64,000 bases of DNA from contig NZ_JANKBZ010000007.1 in NCBI RefSeq assembly GCF_024623785.1, positions 344,220-408,219 of the forward strand, given 5' to 3'. Made by a program: the position numbers and the translations under genes. The notes beneath the pieces are model-generated. The model was not told where the DNA came from. It did no database searches and saw nothing but the letters and a program-made list of their open reading frames with translations. Of this stretch, positions 50,021 to 58,888 are shown piece by piece; within the stretch, counting starts at the first letter, position 1; every line of letters begins with the position of its first letter. Origin of the DNA: Archangium lipolyticum (GTDB lineage Bacteria > Myxococcota > Myxococcia > Myxococcales > Myxococcaceae).

Positions 50021-50851
50021 TTGGGTCTCGGGGAAGACAAGAAGGTCCTTCTGGAGAAGTACGGCCCCTACGTCCGGTCGCTCGCGTCGACCGTGCGCAG
50101 GCAGTTCTCCGCCCAGCTCGAGCTCGATGAGCTCATCGCCTACGGTCAGATTGGTCTCCTCGAGGCCGCCGACCGGTTCGATCCCAAGGTAGGCGCCAAC
50201 TTCCTCACCTTTGCCCACTACCGCATCAAGGGGGCCATCTACGATGGTCTTCGCAAGATGGGGGTGCTCAAGGGGGGAGACGCGCGTTCGGCCTACGCGG
50301 GCGAGCGTGCGACGGCGTATCTGGGAAATCTTTCGGATCGCGAGCAGGGAGGAGGCAACCGCGGGGGGTCCATTGACGATGATGTCATGGACATCTCCAA
50401 CGCGGTGGCGGGGCTGGCGATGGTGTTCGCCACCAGCCTCGAAGGGGCGGAAGGGCTGGGCTTCACGGACGAGTCCCTGCCGGTGGATCAACGGCTGGAG
50501 CTCGAGCAGCAGCGGATCCGTGTGAGAGCGGCCATCGAGAAGCTGCCGGAGAAGGAACGCCGGTTGCTGCAGGGCTACTACTTCCAGGGCAAGACGCTGG
50601 AAGAGGCGGGGGCGGAGATCGGGCAGTCGAAGAGCTGGGCGTCTCGCCTGCATGCGCGGGCGATCGAACGGCTCAAGGAACTGTTGAACGAGGAGGAGTC
50701 TTCCTCCCCTGAGGATACAAGGAGGCAGTCACATGGCGGGTCCGATGGCCGGCGTGTCGGCGGCGCAAATCGCCCAGCAGAAGTTGCAGGACCAGGGCGC
50801 GCAGCAGGTCAACAAGCAGGGGGCGTCGAAGTTCGACGCGGCCCTCGCTAA
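50021..50851 (+). CDS. FliA-family (sigma-28 type) RNA polymerase sigma factor
   Basis: A 276-residue sigma factor. Region 2 is clear (YVRSLASTVRRQF, LDELIAYGQIGLLEAADRFDPKVGANFLTFAHYRIKGAIYDGLRKM in outline). Regions 3-4 follow with AIEKLPEKERRLLQGYYFQGKTLEEAGAEIGQSKSWASRLHARAIERLK in outline, containing the -35-binding helix. FliA controls late flagellar genes in other bacteria. Here it sits inside a T3SS cluster and presumably drives parts of it. The start is a TTG, as no ATG or GTG fits. The last 40 residues lie over the start of the next gene and are atypical, so the true C-terminus may be near residue 235. Confidence 0.88.
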   Translation: MGLGEDKKVLLEKYGPYVRSLASTVRRQFSAQLELDELIAYGQIGLLEAADRFDPKVGANFLTFAHYRIKGAIYDGLRKMGVLKGGDARSAYAGERATAYLGNLSDREQGGGNRGGSIDDDVMDISNAVAGLAMVFATSLEGAEGLGFTDESLPVDQRLELEQQRIRVRAAIEKLPEKERRLLQGYYFQGKTLEEAGAEIGQSKSWASRLHARAIERLKELLNEEESSSPEDTRRQSHGGSDGRRVGGANRPAEVAGPGRAAGQQAGGVEVRRGPR

Positions 50852-51278
50852 CAAGGCTCAGGCCGCGGGCGGCCCGGAGCAGGTGCAGCAGGCCCAGGCC
50901 GCTCAGGCGACGCAGCGCGCCGAGCAGGTGCGTCAGACCGAGGCCGTCAACAAGACGGAGAAGGCGGCGCTCAACAAGGTCAACACCGCTGGCCAGGAGC
51001 CCGCCACCGCGCGCGGCGCCGAGGCCGTTGGCGGCAAGCAGGAGACGGCCAAGACCGGCAACAACATGCTGTCCCATGTGGTCAGCGAGTTGGAGAAGGG
51101 CCAGGTCAACATGGAGAAGCTCATCAAGGCCGGCGCCTCCGGCAAGACCTTCTCCAACGCGGAGCTCCTGTCGCTCCAGGCCGGTATGTACAAGTACACC
51201 CAGGAGCTGGATCTGACGAGCAAGGTGGTCGAGAAGGCCACCAGCGGTCTCAAGGACACCCTGAAGACCCAGGTCTAG
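50733..51278 (+). CDS. sctI: T3SS inner rod protein SctI (YscI/HrpB family)
   Basis: A 181-residue protein. The N-terminal two thirds are Gln/Ala-rich and low in structure. The last 60 residues carry the rod signature (MEKLIKAGASGKTFSNAELLSLQAGMYKYTQELDLTSKVVEKATSGLKDTL in outline), which polymerises inside the export apparatus. AAGGAGG lies 9 bases before the ATG. The gene overlaps the end of the sigma-factor frame by 119 bases. At 181 residues it is longer than the usual rod protein (about 100), because of the N-terminal extension. Confidence 0.88.
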   Translation: MAGPMAGVSAAQIAQQKLQDQGAQQVNKQGASKFDAALANKAQAAGGPEQVQQAQAAQATQRAEQVRQTEAVNKTEKAALNKVNTAGQEPATARGAEAVGGKQETAKTGNNMLSHVVSELEKGQVNMEKLIKAGASGKTFSNAELLSLQAGMYKYTQELDLTSKVVEKATSGLKDTLKTQV

Positions 51279-51301
51279 TCTCGCCTGGTCGTCTGGTTCT
51301 C

Positions 51302-51337
51302 GAAGGGCGTCTCCTCGGAAGCGAGGGGGCGCCCTTC
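51302..51337 (+). terminator. Hairpin between sctI and sctJ
   Basis: GAAGGGCG ... CGCCCTTC (8 bp) encloses an inner CCTCG/CGAGG stem. CTCGTTT follows. It may end or attenuate transcription after sctI and so separate the rod protein level from the ring genes. Confidence 0.6.
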
Positions 51338-51407
51338 CTCGTTTCCCGCCTGTTTCCGGGTTGGGTCTTGTTGGAAACAACGCCACGCATCTAAGCTAGG
51401 CGCGCCC

Positions 51408-52199
51408 ATGACGCTCCGACCGTACGCGCTCGCCGCCCTCCTCGCCCTCGCGGTGGGGACCGGCTGCACCATCGACCTGCAGCACGAACTCTCCGAGCAG
51501 GATGCCAATGAAATCTATGTCCTGCTCAGCAAGAACGGCATCTCCGCCACGAAGATGAAGGAAGAGGGCGGCAACGAGCTGCGCTTCCGCATCGTCGTTC
51601 CCAAGGCCGACGCGGCGCAGGCCGCCGAGCTGCTGCGGGCGTACTCGCTGCCGCGCCCCATGGAGAAGGGCCTGAGCCACTTCGCCAAGGGTGGCATGGT
51701 GCCCACCGCCACCGAGGAGCGCGCCATGCTGCTCAAGGCGCTCGGCGGCGAAGTGTCAAACGCGCTCAACCAGATCGACGGCGTGCTGGAGGCCCGGGCC
51801 ATCGTGATGATTCCGGAGAACAACGATCTCACGCAGCCGGAGAACAAGCCGATGCCCTCGGCGTCGGTGTTCATCAAGTACCGGCCGACGGCCAAGAACG
51901 AGTCGCCCATCAAGCGCGAGGACGTGCAGCAGTTCGTCTCCACCGCGGTGCCGGAGCTGAAGCCGGAGGCGGTGACGGTGCTGCTGACGCCGGCCATCGC
52001 GGGCGAGGCGGAGGTGAGCCCGGAGAGCCGGCTGCAGGATGTCATGGGCATGCGCATGACGGCGGGCAGCGTGGGCCAGTTCCGCATGATGGCCGCCGTG
52101 GCCGTGCTGCTCATCCTGGCCTCCATCGGCCTGTCGGCATGGTCTCTGATGCGCGGAGGTGGCACGGCCGCCACGGCCCGCGCCAGGCCCAAGCCGTAA
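51408..52199 (+). CDS. sctJ: T3SS inner-membrane ring lipoprotein SctJ
   Basis: A 263-residue protein with a lipobox signal (LLALAVGTGC), two ring-building domains of the YscJ/FliF type (DANEIYVLLSKNGISATKM; GEVSNALNQIDGVLEARAIVMIPE) and a C-terminal membrane helix (MAAVAVLLILASIGLSAWSLM). The end ARPKP faces the cytosol. It is the non-flagellar counterpart of FliF and forms the inner ring around the export gate. Confidence 0.95.
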   Translation: MTLRPYALAALLALAVGTGCTIDLQHELSEQDANEIYVLLSKNGISATKMKEEGGNELRFRIVVPKADAAQAAELLRAYSLPRPMEKGLSHFAKGGMVPTATEERAMLLKALGGEVSNALNQIDGVLEARAIVMIPENNDLTQPENKPMPSASVFIKYRPTAKNESPIKREDVQQFVSTAVPELKPEAVTVLLTPAIAGEAEVSPESRLQDVMGMRMTAGSVGQFRMMAAVAVLLILASIGLSAWSLMRGGGTAATARARPKP

Positions 52200-52251
52200 C
52201 GAGAGCCCCTCCGTCGTTTTCTGGAAGCGTCTCCCACCCCCAGGGTGACCG

Positions 52252-53811
52252 TTGGATCAGTTCCTCACATCGCTGAGCAAGCGCCAGACGATGATGCTCC
52301 TGACCGCGATCACCTTCGGTGGTCAGGAGGGCGTCGGTGCGCTGGAGCATCTGCCCGAGGACGAGGCGGAGATGCTCCAGCACCGTGCCCAGGAGATTCT
52401 CCAGATCCCTCGCGACAAGCGGATCCCCCTGCTGGTCCAGGAGATCAAGCGGCTGATGAAGGACCGGCGCGGCCAGCTCTGGAGCGCGGAGCCGGAGCGG
52501 CTCGCGGGCCTGCTCAAGCGCGAGCGTCTCTCGCTGGTGGAGGTGGTGCTGCGCGCGCTGCCGGCGCCGCTCGCGGACGCGGTGCGCTCCCACCTGCCGT
52601 CCACGGGACGGGTGAAGCTCACGCGCGAGGTGCGGCCCCAGGTGCTGGACATCGTGCGCTGGAAGCTCGAGGAGCTGCTCGCCCGCGAGTCCTCGGCGCA
52701 CGTGCCCTTCAAGTTCACGGACGTGCTGCTGTTGCAGACGCGCGAGCTGCTCACCGTGTGTGACCGGCTGGGCGCGCGTGTGCTGGGTCCCGCGATGGCG
52801 GGCCTGCCGGACGCGGAGCGGGAGCCGGCCGTCGGGGCGCTGCCGCCGCACCTGCGTCAGCTCGCCACGCGGGCCGTGACGGCCAATGCCGCGCGCAAGA
52901 TGGCCGAGGAGGACGCCAAGGCGCAGCTGGAGCAGTACGGGGGCCTGCAGAACCTGGCCGCCGCCATCCGTGGCGCCGGCGTGCACCGCCTGGCGCGCGC
53001 GAGCGTGGCCCAGTCTCCCGAGTTCGCGGCGCGCCTGCTGGAGAAGCACCGCGGTGACTTCGGGCAGCTCCTGGCGAAGTGGGTGCGCGACGAGCGCGCC
53101 AGGCCGACGAGCCGCGGCGATGGTGGCCGGACCGACATCGTCACGGACCTGGAGCGGCTCGCGGCCCGGGGTCTCATCGAGCGCCCGGTGCGGCTCACCC
53201 CGCCTCGGGCACCCGCCCTCGGACCGCCTACTCCCAGCGCGAAGCCGGCGCCAGCGCCCCAGGCTCGTGGCCCGGCCATGTCGCGTGAGATGCGCGCGGG
53301 TGCCAGCTCCGAGCCCTCCTCGGTCCGCCGGTCCATGTCCTCGCAGTCCGTGGTCGGTGTGCGGAGGGATCCGATCGCCGAGCGCGAGGCGCGCCGGGCG
53401 GGGGCCAGCCCGCGCAGTTACGTGGGGCGCCCGGAGGACGCGGACGGCTCGCGGGTGAGCCGGGTTTCTTCCCGGAGCCCCCGGGAGAACGCGCCCGTGG
53501 CGCCGGATCCCACCGGAGCCCGGATCGGACCGGCGCCGACGCGCGGCGGCACCCGGTCCCGTGTCGACGAGCGGCTGGGAGAGGAGTCGGAGGTCTCGCG
53601 CGTCTTCCGCTCCCCGGTGTCGCGCACGCACAGCCGCAGTGCCATCCCCCGCGAAAAGCCCGAGGCCGAGCCCGACCGCCCGCCCAGAGTGCTGGGGACC
53701 AGCACCTCGCTGCCGGCCGTGCAGCCGGAGGGGACGCGGGTCCAGCGGCGCTCCCGCTCGGGCGTGCAGCCGGCGACGAGCGGGCGTGGACCGAGGGGCG
53801 GAACGCGATAG
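52252..53811 (+). CDS. T3SS cluster protein in the FliG slot, with disordered C-terminal tail
   Basis: A 519-residue cytosolic protein. The N-terminal 300 residues are helical, with segments that recall FliG (TAITFGGQEGVGALEHLPEDEAEMLQHRAQEIL in outline). The remaining 200 are Pro/Arg/Ser-rich and disordered. It lies between sctJ (the FliF counterpart) and sctL (FliH), exactly where fliG stands in flagellar operons and where sctK often lies in T3SS operons. The family cannot be decided by eye. The apparent start is TTG with a weak AGGGTG upstream. Confidence 0.65.
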   Translation: MDQFLTSLSKRQTMMLLTAITFGGQEGVGALEHLPEDEAEMLQHRAQEILQIPRDKRIPLLVQEIKRLMKDRRGQLWSAEPERLAGLLKRERLSLVEVVLRALPAPLADAVRSHLPSTGRVKLTREVRPQVLDIVRWKLEELLARESSAHVPFKFTDVLLLQTRELLTVCDRLGARVLGPAMAGLPDAEREPAVGALPPHLRQLATRAVTANAARKMAEEDAKAQLEQYGGLQNLAAAIRGAGVHRLARASVAQSPEFAARLLEKHRGDFGQLLAKWVRDERARPTSRGDGGRTDIVTDLERLAARGLIERPVRLTPPRAPALGPPTPSAKPAPAPQARGPAMSREMRAGASSEPSSVRRSMSSQSVVGVRRDPIAEREARRAGASPRSYVGRPEDADGSRVSRVSSRSPRENAPVAPDPTGARIGPAPTRGGTRSRVDERLGEESEVSRVFRSPVSRTHSRSAIPREKPEAEPDRPPRVLGTSTSLPAVQPEGTRVQRRSRSGVQPATSGRGPRGGTR

Positions 53812-53835
53812 CATTCCGCTGACAAGGAGCTTTCC

Positions 53836-54510
53836 ATGGCGATCGGCAAGGTGATCAAGGGTGACTCGGCGGCCGAGCCGGCACCCTCTGGGGGAGATCG
53901 GCCGGTGCTGCGGCCTCCGCGCCCGGGTGTGATGAACGCCGAGGTCTTCGAGGCCCGGCAGAGCGCCCAGGGCATCATCGAGGAGGCGCAGAAGGAGAAG
54001 GAGCGCATCCTCGCGGAGGCCCAGAAGGAGCGCGAGGACGTGCTGGCCAAGGCCCGCGAGCAGGGCAAGCAGGAGGGCATGGCCCAGGCCACGGAGCTCA
54101 TCCTGCGCGCGAAGATGCAGGCGGGGGAGATCCTCGCCCAGCAGGAGCAGGACGTGGTGGCCCTGGCGTGCAAGATCGCCGAGAAGATCATCGGCCGCGA
54201 CGTGGAGCGCGATCCCACGCTGCTGGTGGACATCTGCGCCAAGGCCATCGAGGAGCTGCGCAACGCGCGGGCGGTGGTGCTCCGGGTGAATCCCAAGTCG
54301 GCGGCGGTGCTGCGCGCCCGCAAGGCGGAGCTGATGGAGCTCATCGGCCGGGCGGTGGACGTGGCCATCCGCGAGGATCCGGACGTCGCCCCGGTGGGCT
54401 GCATCGTGCAGACGGAGTTCGGCAAGGTGGACGCGCAACTGCCCACCCAGTTCGAGATGCTGCAGAACGTGCTGTTCCCGGACCAGGGCAAGAAGGAGGG
54501 CCCTCCGTAG
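53836..54510 (+). CDS. sctL: T3SS ATPase stator SctL (FliH family)
   Basis: A 224-residue protein. A Pro-rich N-terminus, then a Glu/Lys/Gln-rich coiled coil (about 40-110, QKEKERILAEAQKEREDVL), then the FliH-type globular domain (CKIAEKIIGRDVERDPTLLVDICAKAIEEL in outline; DVAPVGCIVQTEFGKVDAQL). It should bind the ATPase SctN and link it to the sorting platform protein SctQ. Confidence 0.93.
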   Translation: MAIGKVIKGDSAAEPAPSGGDRPVLRPPRPGVMNAEVFEARQSAQGIIEEAQKEKERILAEAQKEREDVLAKAREQGKQEGMAQATELILRAKMQAGEILAQQEQDVVALACKIAEKIIGRDVERDPTLLVDICAKAIEELRNARAVVLRVNPKSAAVLRARKAELMELIGRAVDVAIREDPDVAPVGCIVQTEFGKVDAQLPTQFEMLQNVLFPDQGKKEGPP

Positions 54511-54512
54511 CC

Positions 54513-55823
54513 ATGGCTCTCGATCTCTCGCGCTACTACTCCCTCATCAAGGACGCGCCGCTGTACCGGGTGCGAGGCCGCGTCACCGAGCTGACGGGTC
54601 TGGTCATCAAGGCCAGCGTGCCCGGCGTGCGGGTGGGAGAGCTCGTCATCATCAAGGGCGCCAGCCGGGCCGCGGTGAAGGCCGAGGTGGTGGGGTTCCA
54701 GGGCGACGAGGTCATGCTCATGCCCCTGGGCGAGCTCTACGGCATCGGTCCGGACAGCGAGGTCATCCCCACGGGCAGACCGCTCTCCATCAAGTGCGGG
54801 GAGGAACTGCTGGGCCGCGTGCTCAATGGCATCGGCGAGCCCATGGACGGCAAGCCCCTGCCCGAGGGCATGCTCGACTGGTCGGTGGACCGTGACTGCC
54901 CGGACCCCTTCAAGCGCCAGCGCATCGAGCGCCCGCTGCCCCTGGGGGTGCGCTGCATCGACGGGCTGCTCACCGTGGGCGAGGGCCAGCGCGTGGGCCT
55001 GTTCGCCGGTTCCGGCGTCGGCAAGTCCACGCTGATGGGGCAGATCGCCCGGAACACCCAGGCGGACCTGAGCGTGGTGGCCCTGATCGGCGAGCGTGGC
55101 CGCGAGGTGCGCGAGTTCATCGAGGACGCCATGGGCGAGGAAGGCATGAAGCGCGCCGTGCTGGTGTGCGCCACCTCGGACCAGCCCAGCCTGGTGCGTC
55201 TGCGCGCCGCCTACGTGGCCACGGCCATCGCCGAGTACTTCCGCGAGCGCGGTGGCAACGTGCTCTTCATGCTCGACACGGTGACCCGTCTGGCCCGTGC
55301 CCAGCGTGAGATCGGCCTCGCCATCGGTGAGCCTCCGGCCCGCCAGGGCTATCCGCCGAGCGTGTTCTCCATGCTGCCGCGCATCCTCGAGCGCACGGGC
55401 AACTCGGAAAAGGGCAAGTGCACCGCCATCTACACCTGCCTCGTGGCCGGCGGTGACATGGAGGAGCCCATCGCCGACGAGGTCCGCGGTATTCTCGACG
55501 GCCACTTCATCCTCAACCGTGCCCTGGGCGAGCGCAACCAGTGGCCCGCCATGGACGTGCTGGCCAGCCTCTCCCGTGTGATGAGCGGCATCGTCTCCAA
55601 GGAGCACAAGAAGGCGGCCGGCAAGCTGCGCGAGACGCTCTCGACCTACGAGAAGCAGCGCGACCTCATCCTCCTGGGCGCCTACCAGTACGGCACGGAC
55701 CCCCGGACGGACTACGCCATCGACAAGTACGACGCCATCATCGACTTCCTCAAGCAGGACACCCACTCCAACAGCCCCTTCGAGGAAACCGTCCAGAAGC
55801 TCATCGGGCTCTTCGAGGATTAA
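54513..55823 (+). CDS. sctN: T3SS ATPase SctN (FliI family)
   Basis: A 436-residue hexameric ATPase that unfolds and releases substrates at the export gate. An N-terminal beta-barrel domain is followed by Walker A in GLFAGSGVGKST (Lys about 171), the catalytic Glu in LIGERGREV, Walker B in VLFMLDTVTRLARAQREIGLAIGEPPARQGYPPS (outline) and a C-terminal helical domain. GAAGGAGGG precedes the ATG, which lies just after the sctL stop. Confidence 0.97.
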   Translation: MALDLSRYYSLIKDAPLYRVRGRVTELTGLVIKASVPGVRVGELVIIKGASRAAVKAEVVGFQGDEVMLMPLGELYGIGPDSEVIPTGRPLSIKCGEELLGRVLNGIGEPMDGKPLPEGMLDWSVDRDCPDPFKRQRIERPLPLGVRCIDGLLTVGEGQRVGLFAGSGVGKSTLMGQIARNTQADLSVVALIGERGREVREFIEDAMGEEGMKRAVLVCATSDQPSLVRLRAAYVATAIAEYFRERGGNVLFMLDTVTRLARAQREIGLAIGEPPARQGYPPSVFSMLPRILERTGNSEKGKCTAIYTCLVAGGDMEEPIADEVRGILDGHFILNRALGERNQWPAMDVLASLSRVMSGIVSKEHKKAAGKLRETLSTYEKQRDLILLGAYQYGTDPRTDYAIDKYDAIIDFLKQDTHSNSPFEETVQKLIGLFED

Positions 55824-55859
55824 CGGGACGGGGGCATTCCGGGCTAGGATGCGGACACC

Positions 55860-56351
55860 ATGCCTCCGTACCGGTTGCAAGTCCTGCTCGAGATGCGCGA
55901 GCGCGCCAAGGAGGAGGCCGAACAGGCCTTCTCCGATGCCGTCAAGGCGCTGGAGAAGGAGAAGGCCGAGCTCAAGCGCCTCGAGGAGGATCTCGAGAAG
56001 CGCAAGGCCGAGCGCAAGCAGAAGGTGATGGCCTACCTCCAGCAGGTGATGGCCAAGGGCGCCACGGGCGTCAACAGCCTCACCATGATGAATCGCTACG
56101 AGGACCGCCTCAAGGACGAGGAGGCCCAGGTGGCGCTGGAGATCGAGCGTCAGAAGGAGGCCATCAAGGTCGCCGAGAAGCTCGTGGAGCAGCGCCGGCG
56201 GGAGATGGCCGAGGCCGCCAAGGAGCTCAAGGCCATCGAGAAGCACAAGGAGACCTGGCAGAAGCAGATCCGCGCCGAGCGACAGGCGAAGGAGGAGCTG
56301 AACCAGGAGGAAATCGGGAACACCTTGTTCCTGATGCGCCAGCGCAAGTAA
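55860..56351 (+). CDS. sctO: T3SS ATPase stalk protein SctO (FliJ family)
   Basis: A 163-residue, almost wholly alpha-helical protein rich in Glu, Lys and Arg, with the N-terminal YRLQVLLEMRERAKEEAEQA typical of FliJ and the later helix GNTLFLMRQRK. It should form an antiparallel coiled coil inserted into the SctN ring, like the gamma stalk of F-ATPases. It lies 36 bases after sctN. Confidence 0.9.
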   Translation: MPPYRLQVLLEMRERAKEEAEQAFSDAVKALEKEKAELKRLEEDLEKRKAERKQKVMAYLQQVMAKGATGVNSLTMMNRYEDRLKDEEAQVALEIERQKEAIKVAEKLVEQRRREMAEAAKELKAIEKHKETWQKQIRAERQAKEELNQEEIGNTLFLMRQRK

Positions 56352-56385
56352 CCTCGGGGTTCCCCCCGTCTGGTGGTGTGACGCG

Positions 56386-57366
56386 ATGAGCCGAGTCGAA
56401 GACGATCGTCAGGCGCAGAAGGCCGCGGAGCGGCTGGCCCAGGAGAAGCGTCTCCAGGAGTCCAAGACGAAGCAGCGCACGGAGGGCGAGAACGCCTTCT
56501 CCAAGCTGGTTCAGCAGCAGAAGTCCCAGCAGGCGCAGACGCAGCAGACCCGGACCCAGGAGCAGGGCCTGGGGAAGTCCGTGCTCGCGAGCCTGCTGAA
56601 GGAGAACGAGGCCAAGGGCAAGACGGAGCAGCGCGGCGAGGCCCAGAAGAGCACGTTGCGCCAGACGGGCAAGGCCCTGGACGAGCGCGTCCAACAGTCG
56701 CGCACGGGCGAGGGAGAGCGGCTGTCCCAGGGGCGGCAGACGGACTCCTCCCAGACGAGCCAGGCGGCCCAGGGCCGGCAGGCGGACCAGGGCGTGGCCC
56801 ACACGCGCTCCGAGTCGCGCCTGTCGGACGCCAAGAACACCGACGACGCCCTGAACGAGCGCGGCGAGGCGCTCACCAAGGGCAGCGAGAATTCGGCCGC
56901 GGGCCAGGCCGGCCGGAGCAAGGGCTCGCTCAAGACGGACGCGGACGGCGGTGGCAAGGGCGGTGGGGACGGCAAGGACAAGAAGGACGGCGGGGCGGAG
57001 CTGGCGGCTGGCTTCCGCTTCAACCCCGCGCTGATGGCCCCCGTGCCGGTGGCCAAGCCCAAGCCCACGGCGGGCTCGGAGCGGCTGCGCGCCATCGCCA
57101 ACGAGATCGCCCAGAAGATCGTCGAGCGGGTGCGGGTGGGCACCAATGCCGCGGGTAACGCGGAGTTCCAGATCGACCTCCGCAGCGACGTGCTCAGCGG
57201 CCTGTCCATCAAGCTCAGCGCGAAGAACGGGAAGATCCATGCCGTGTTCAGCGGCGGAGACAAGGACGTACTGAAGATGCTGGAGGAGCAGCGCGACGGG
57301 CTCAAGAGCGCGCTGGCCGGACGCGGTCTCACCCTCGAGGATCTGCGTATCGAGGCGAAGTCATGA
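56386..57366 (+). CDS. sctP: FliK/SctP-like length-control protein
   Basis: A 326-residue protein. The N-terminal 210 residues are Gln/Lys/Glu/Ser-rich and disordered, as in secreted molecular rulers. The C-terminal domain (about 230-320, AGNAEFQIDLRSDVLSGLSIKLSAKNGKIHAVFSG in outline) resembles the FliK hook-length domain, which contacts FlhB/SctU and triggers the substrate switch. Its stop overlaps the sctQ start (ATGA). Confidence 0.78.
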   Translation: MSRVEDDRQAQKAAERLAQEKRLQESKTKQRTEGENAFSKLVQQQKSQQAQTQQTRTQEQGLGKSVLASLLKENEAKGKTEQRGEAQKSTLRQTGKALDERVQQSRTGEGERLSQGRQTDSSQTSQAAQGRQADQGVAHTRSESRLSDAKNTDDALNERGEALTKGSENSAAGQAGRSKGSLKTDADGGGKGGGDGKDKKDGGAELAAGFRFNPALMAPVPVAKPKPTAGSERLRAIANEIAQKIVERVRVGTNAAGNAEFQIDLRSDVLSGLSIKLSAKNGKIHAVFSGGDKDVLKMLEEQRDGLKSALAGRGLTLEDLRIEAKS

Positions 57367-58736
57367 GTCGTCTCGATTTCGATACGGACGAAGATCCTGG
57401 CGAACACGAGCGCACCATGGTCGTCGATACCCGGCAATTGAAGCGCCCGGGGAAGCCCTGGCGCCCCTTCTCCTTCAAGCGGCTGGAGAAGGTGTCCCTC
57501 ACCGAGTCCCGGCTCACCGGGCGTCTGAAGTGGTTGACGCCGAAGGCCGAGGCCGTCGAGGCGCTGTGCGCCCGGCTCAAGGCCATCTTCGACACGCAGG
57601 TGGGCTTCTCGCTGGAGACGGTGCAGGTGTTCGGCTCGGGCGAGCTGCGCCACCACATGGCTGAGCCGGCCTTCCTGTCCTTCCTGGTGCCCGGTCCGCA
57701 TCGCGGGCGCGCGGTGCTGGAGGTGGAGCTGGCCCTGGCGCACGCGGCGGTGGACGCGCTGCTGGGCGGCGCGGGCGAGGCGGTCGGCCTGCGGCCCCTC
57801 ACGGACATCGAGGAGGGCGTGGCGGGCTTCGTCCTCCTCGAGGCGCTCAAGGCGCTGGGTCCGGGGATGGATCCGGGGCAGCCCAAGCTGCGGATGGAGG
57901 GCGTGGCGCGCGGGGTGGACGAGGCGGTGGCGCGGCTGGGCGAGGAGGGACCGGTGCTGGTGGTGCAAATGCGCGCCCGGCTCGGCTCCCACGACGGCGT
58001 GGTGCGCCTCTTCGTGCCCTCGGGCGTGCTGGATGTGATGGAGCCGGCGCAGGTGTCCGAGCAGCGGCGGGTGCAGCTGCGCTCGGACGTGCAGGCGCAC
58101 CTGGGCCGCCTGTCGTCGGCGCGCGCCTGGTTGCGCGCGGAGATCGGCTACGCGGAGATCTCCAGCCGCGACCTGTCGAGCCTCCGGGTGAAGGACGTGG
58201 TGCTGGTGGACTCGCTCTCGGCCCGGCAGGATCGGGGCGAGGAGGGAACCGCGCGGCTTCGTCTGGGGCTGGGACGCGCGGGCTGCCTGGACGCGCAGGT
58301 GTTCGTCGAGGACGGCCTCTACCGGGCCCGCATCACCGCGGTGGTGCTCGGGGAGCAGTCCTTCCAGCGGCGTGTGCCCTCCGAGGCGGACGAGGCCGCG
58401 GCGGAGGCCCTGGGCGAGTCCGGAGAGGCGGGGGAGGACGAGGAGTTCACCAACCCCGAGATGAACAACCCTTTGGCGGAGAGTGGTGCCGTGGACGACA
58501 GAATGGATGCGAGCGACCTGCTGGGTGACATCCCGCTGCAGATCTCCGTGGAGCTGGCCCGGGTGCCGGTGACGGCCGACCAGGTGGTGTCCATGCGGGT
58601 GGGGCAGGTCATCGAGTTGAGCCGGGCGCCGGGCGAGCCGGTGGACCTGTCGGTGAACGGCAAGGTGATTGCCCGGGGCGAGCTGGTGGAGCTGGAGGGG
58701 CAGCTGGGCGTGCGGGTCCTCTCGCTCGCGGGCTGA
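57363..58736 (+). CDS. sctQ: T3SS sorting-platform protein SctQ (FliM/FliN fusion type)
   Basis: A 457-residue cytosolic C-ring protein. The N-terminal and middle parts (about 45-300) are FliM-like, and the C-terminal 75 residues are a SpoA/FliN domain (GDIPLQISVELARVPVTADQVVSM, VIELSRAPGEPVDLSVNGKVIARGELV in outline). An acidic linker (EAGEDEEFTNPEMNN) separates them. An internal start could give a separate FliN-like SctQ-C as in other systems. That is not proven here. Confidence 0.9.
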   Translation: MSRLDFDTDEDPGEHERTMVVDTRQLKRPGKPWRPFSFKRLEKVSLTESRLTGRLKWLTPKAEAVEALCARLKAIFDTQVGFSLETVQVFGSGELRHHMAEPAFLSFLVPGPHRGRAVLEVELALAHAAVDALLGGAGEAVGLRPLTDIEEGVAGFVLLEALKALGPGMDPGQPKLRMEGVARGVDEAVARLGEEGPVLVVQMRARLGSHDGVVRLFVPSGVLDVMEPAQVSEQRRVQLRSDVQAHLGRLSSARAWLRAEIGYAEISSRDLSSLRVKDVVLVDSLSARQDRGEEGTARLRLGLGRAGCLDAQVFVEDGLYRARITAVVLGEQSFQRRVPSEADEAAAEALGESGEAGEDEEFTNPEMNNPLAESGAVDDRMDASDLLGDIPLQISVELARVPVTADQVVSMRVGQVIELSRAPGEPVDLSVNGKVIARGELVELEGQLGVRVLSLAG

Positions 58737-58888
58737 GGTCCATCGTCCGGTTCGGGGGCTCCACCGTGGCATTGCGACGAGAAGACCAGAGCGTGCCGCG
58801 GAGGGGTGACCCAGGCAGGCGAGCGATGGGGCAGGGCAGGGGGGACCGTGGCGGTCTCTTGCCTGATGAACTAGCCTCGCGCCCCACC

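Noticed and set aside
51370..51390. TTGTT-GGA-AACAA inverted repeat upstream of sctJ considered as an operator
   Set aside because: Only 5 bp on each side with a 3-base loop and no repeat elsewhere in the cluster; too short to support.
53418..56246. 942-codon minus-strand open frame across sctL-sctN-sctO
   Set aside because: The opposite strand encodes clearly conserved SctL, SctN and SctO. The antisense translation has no motif and is low-complexity.
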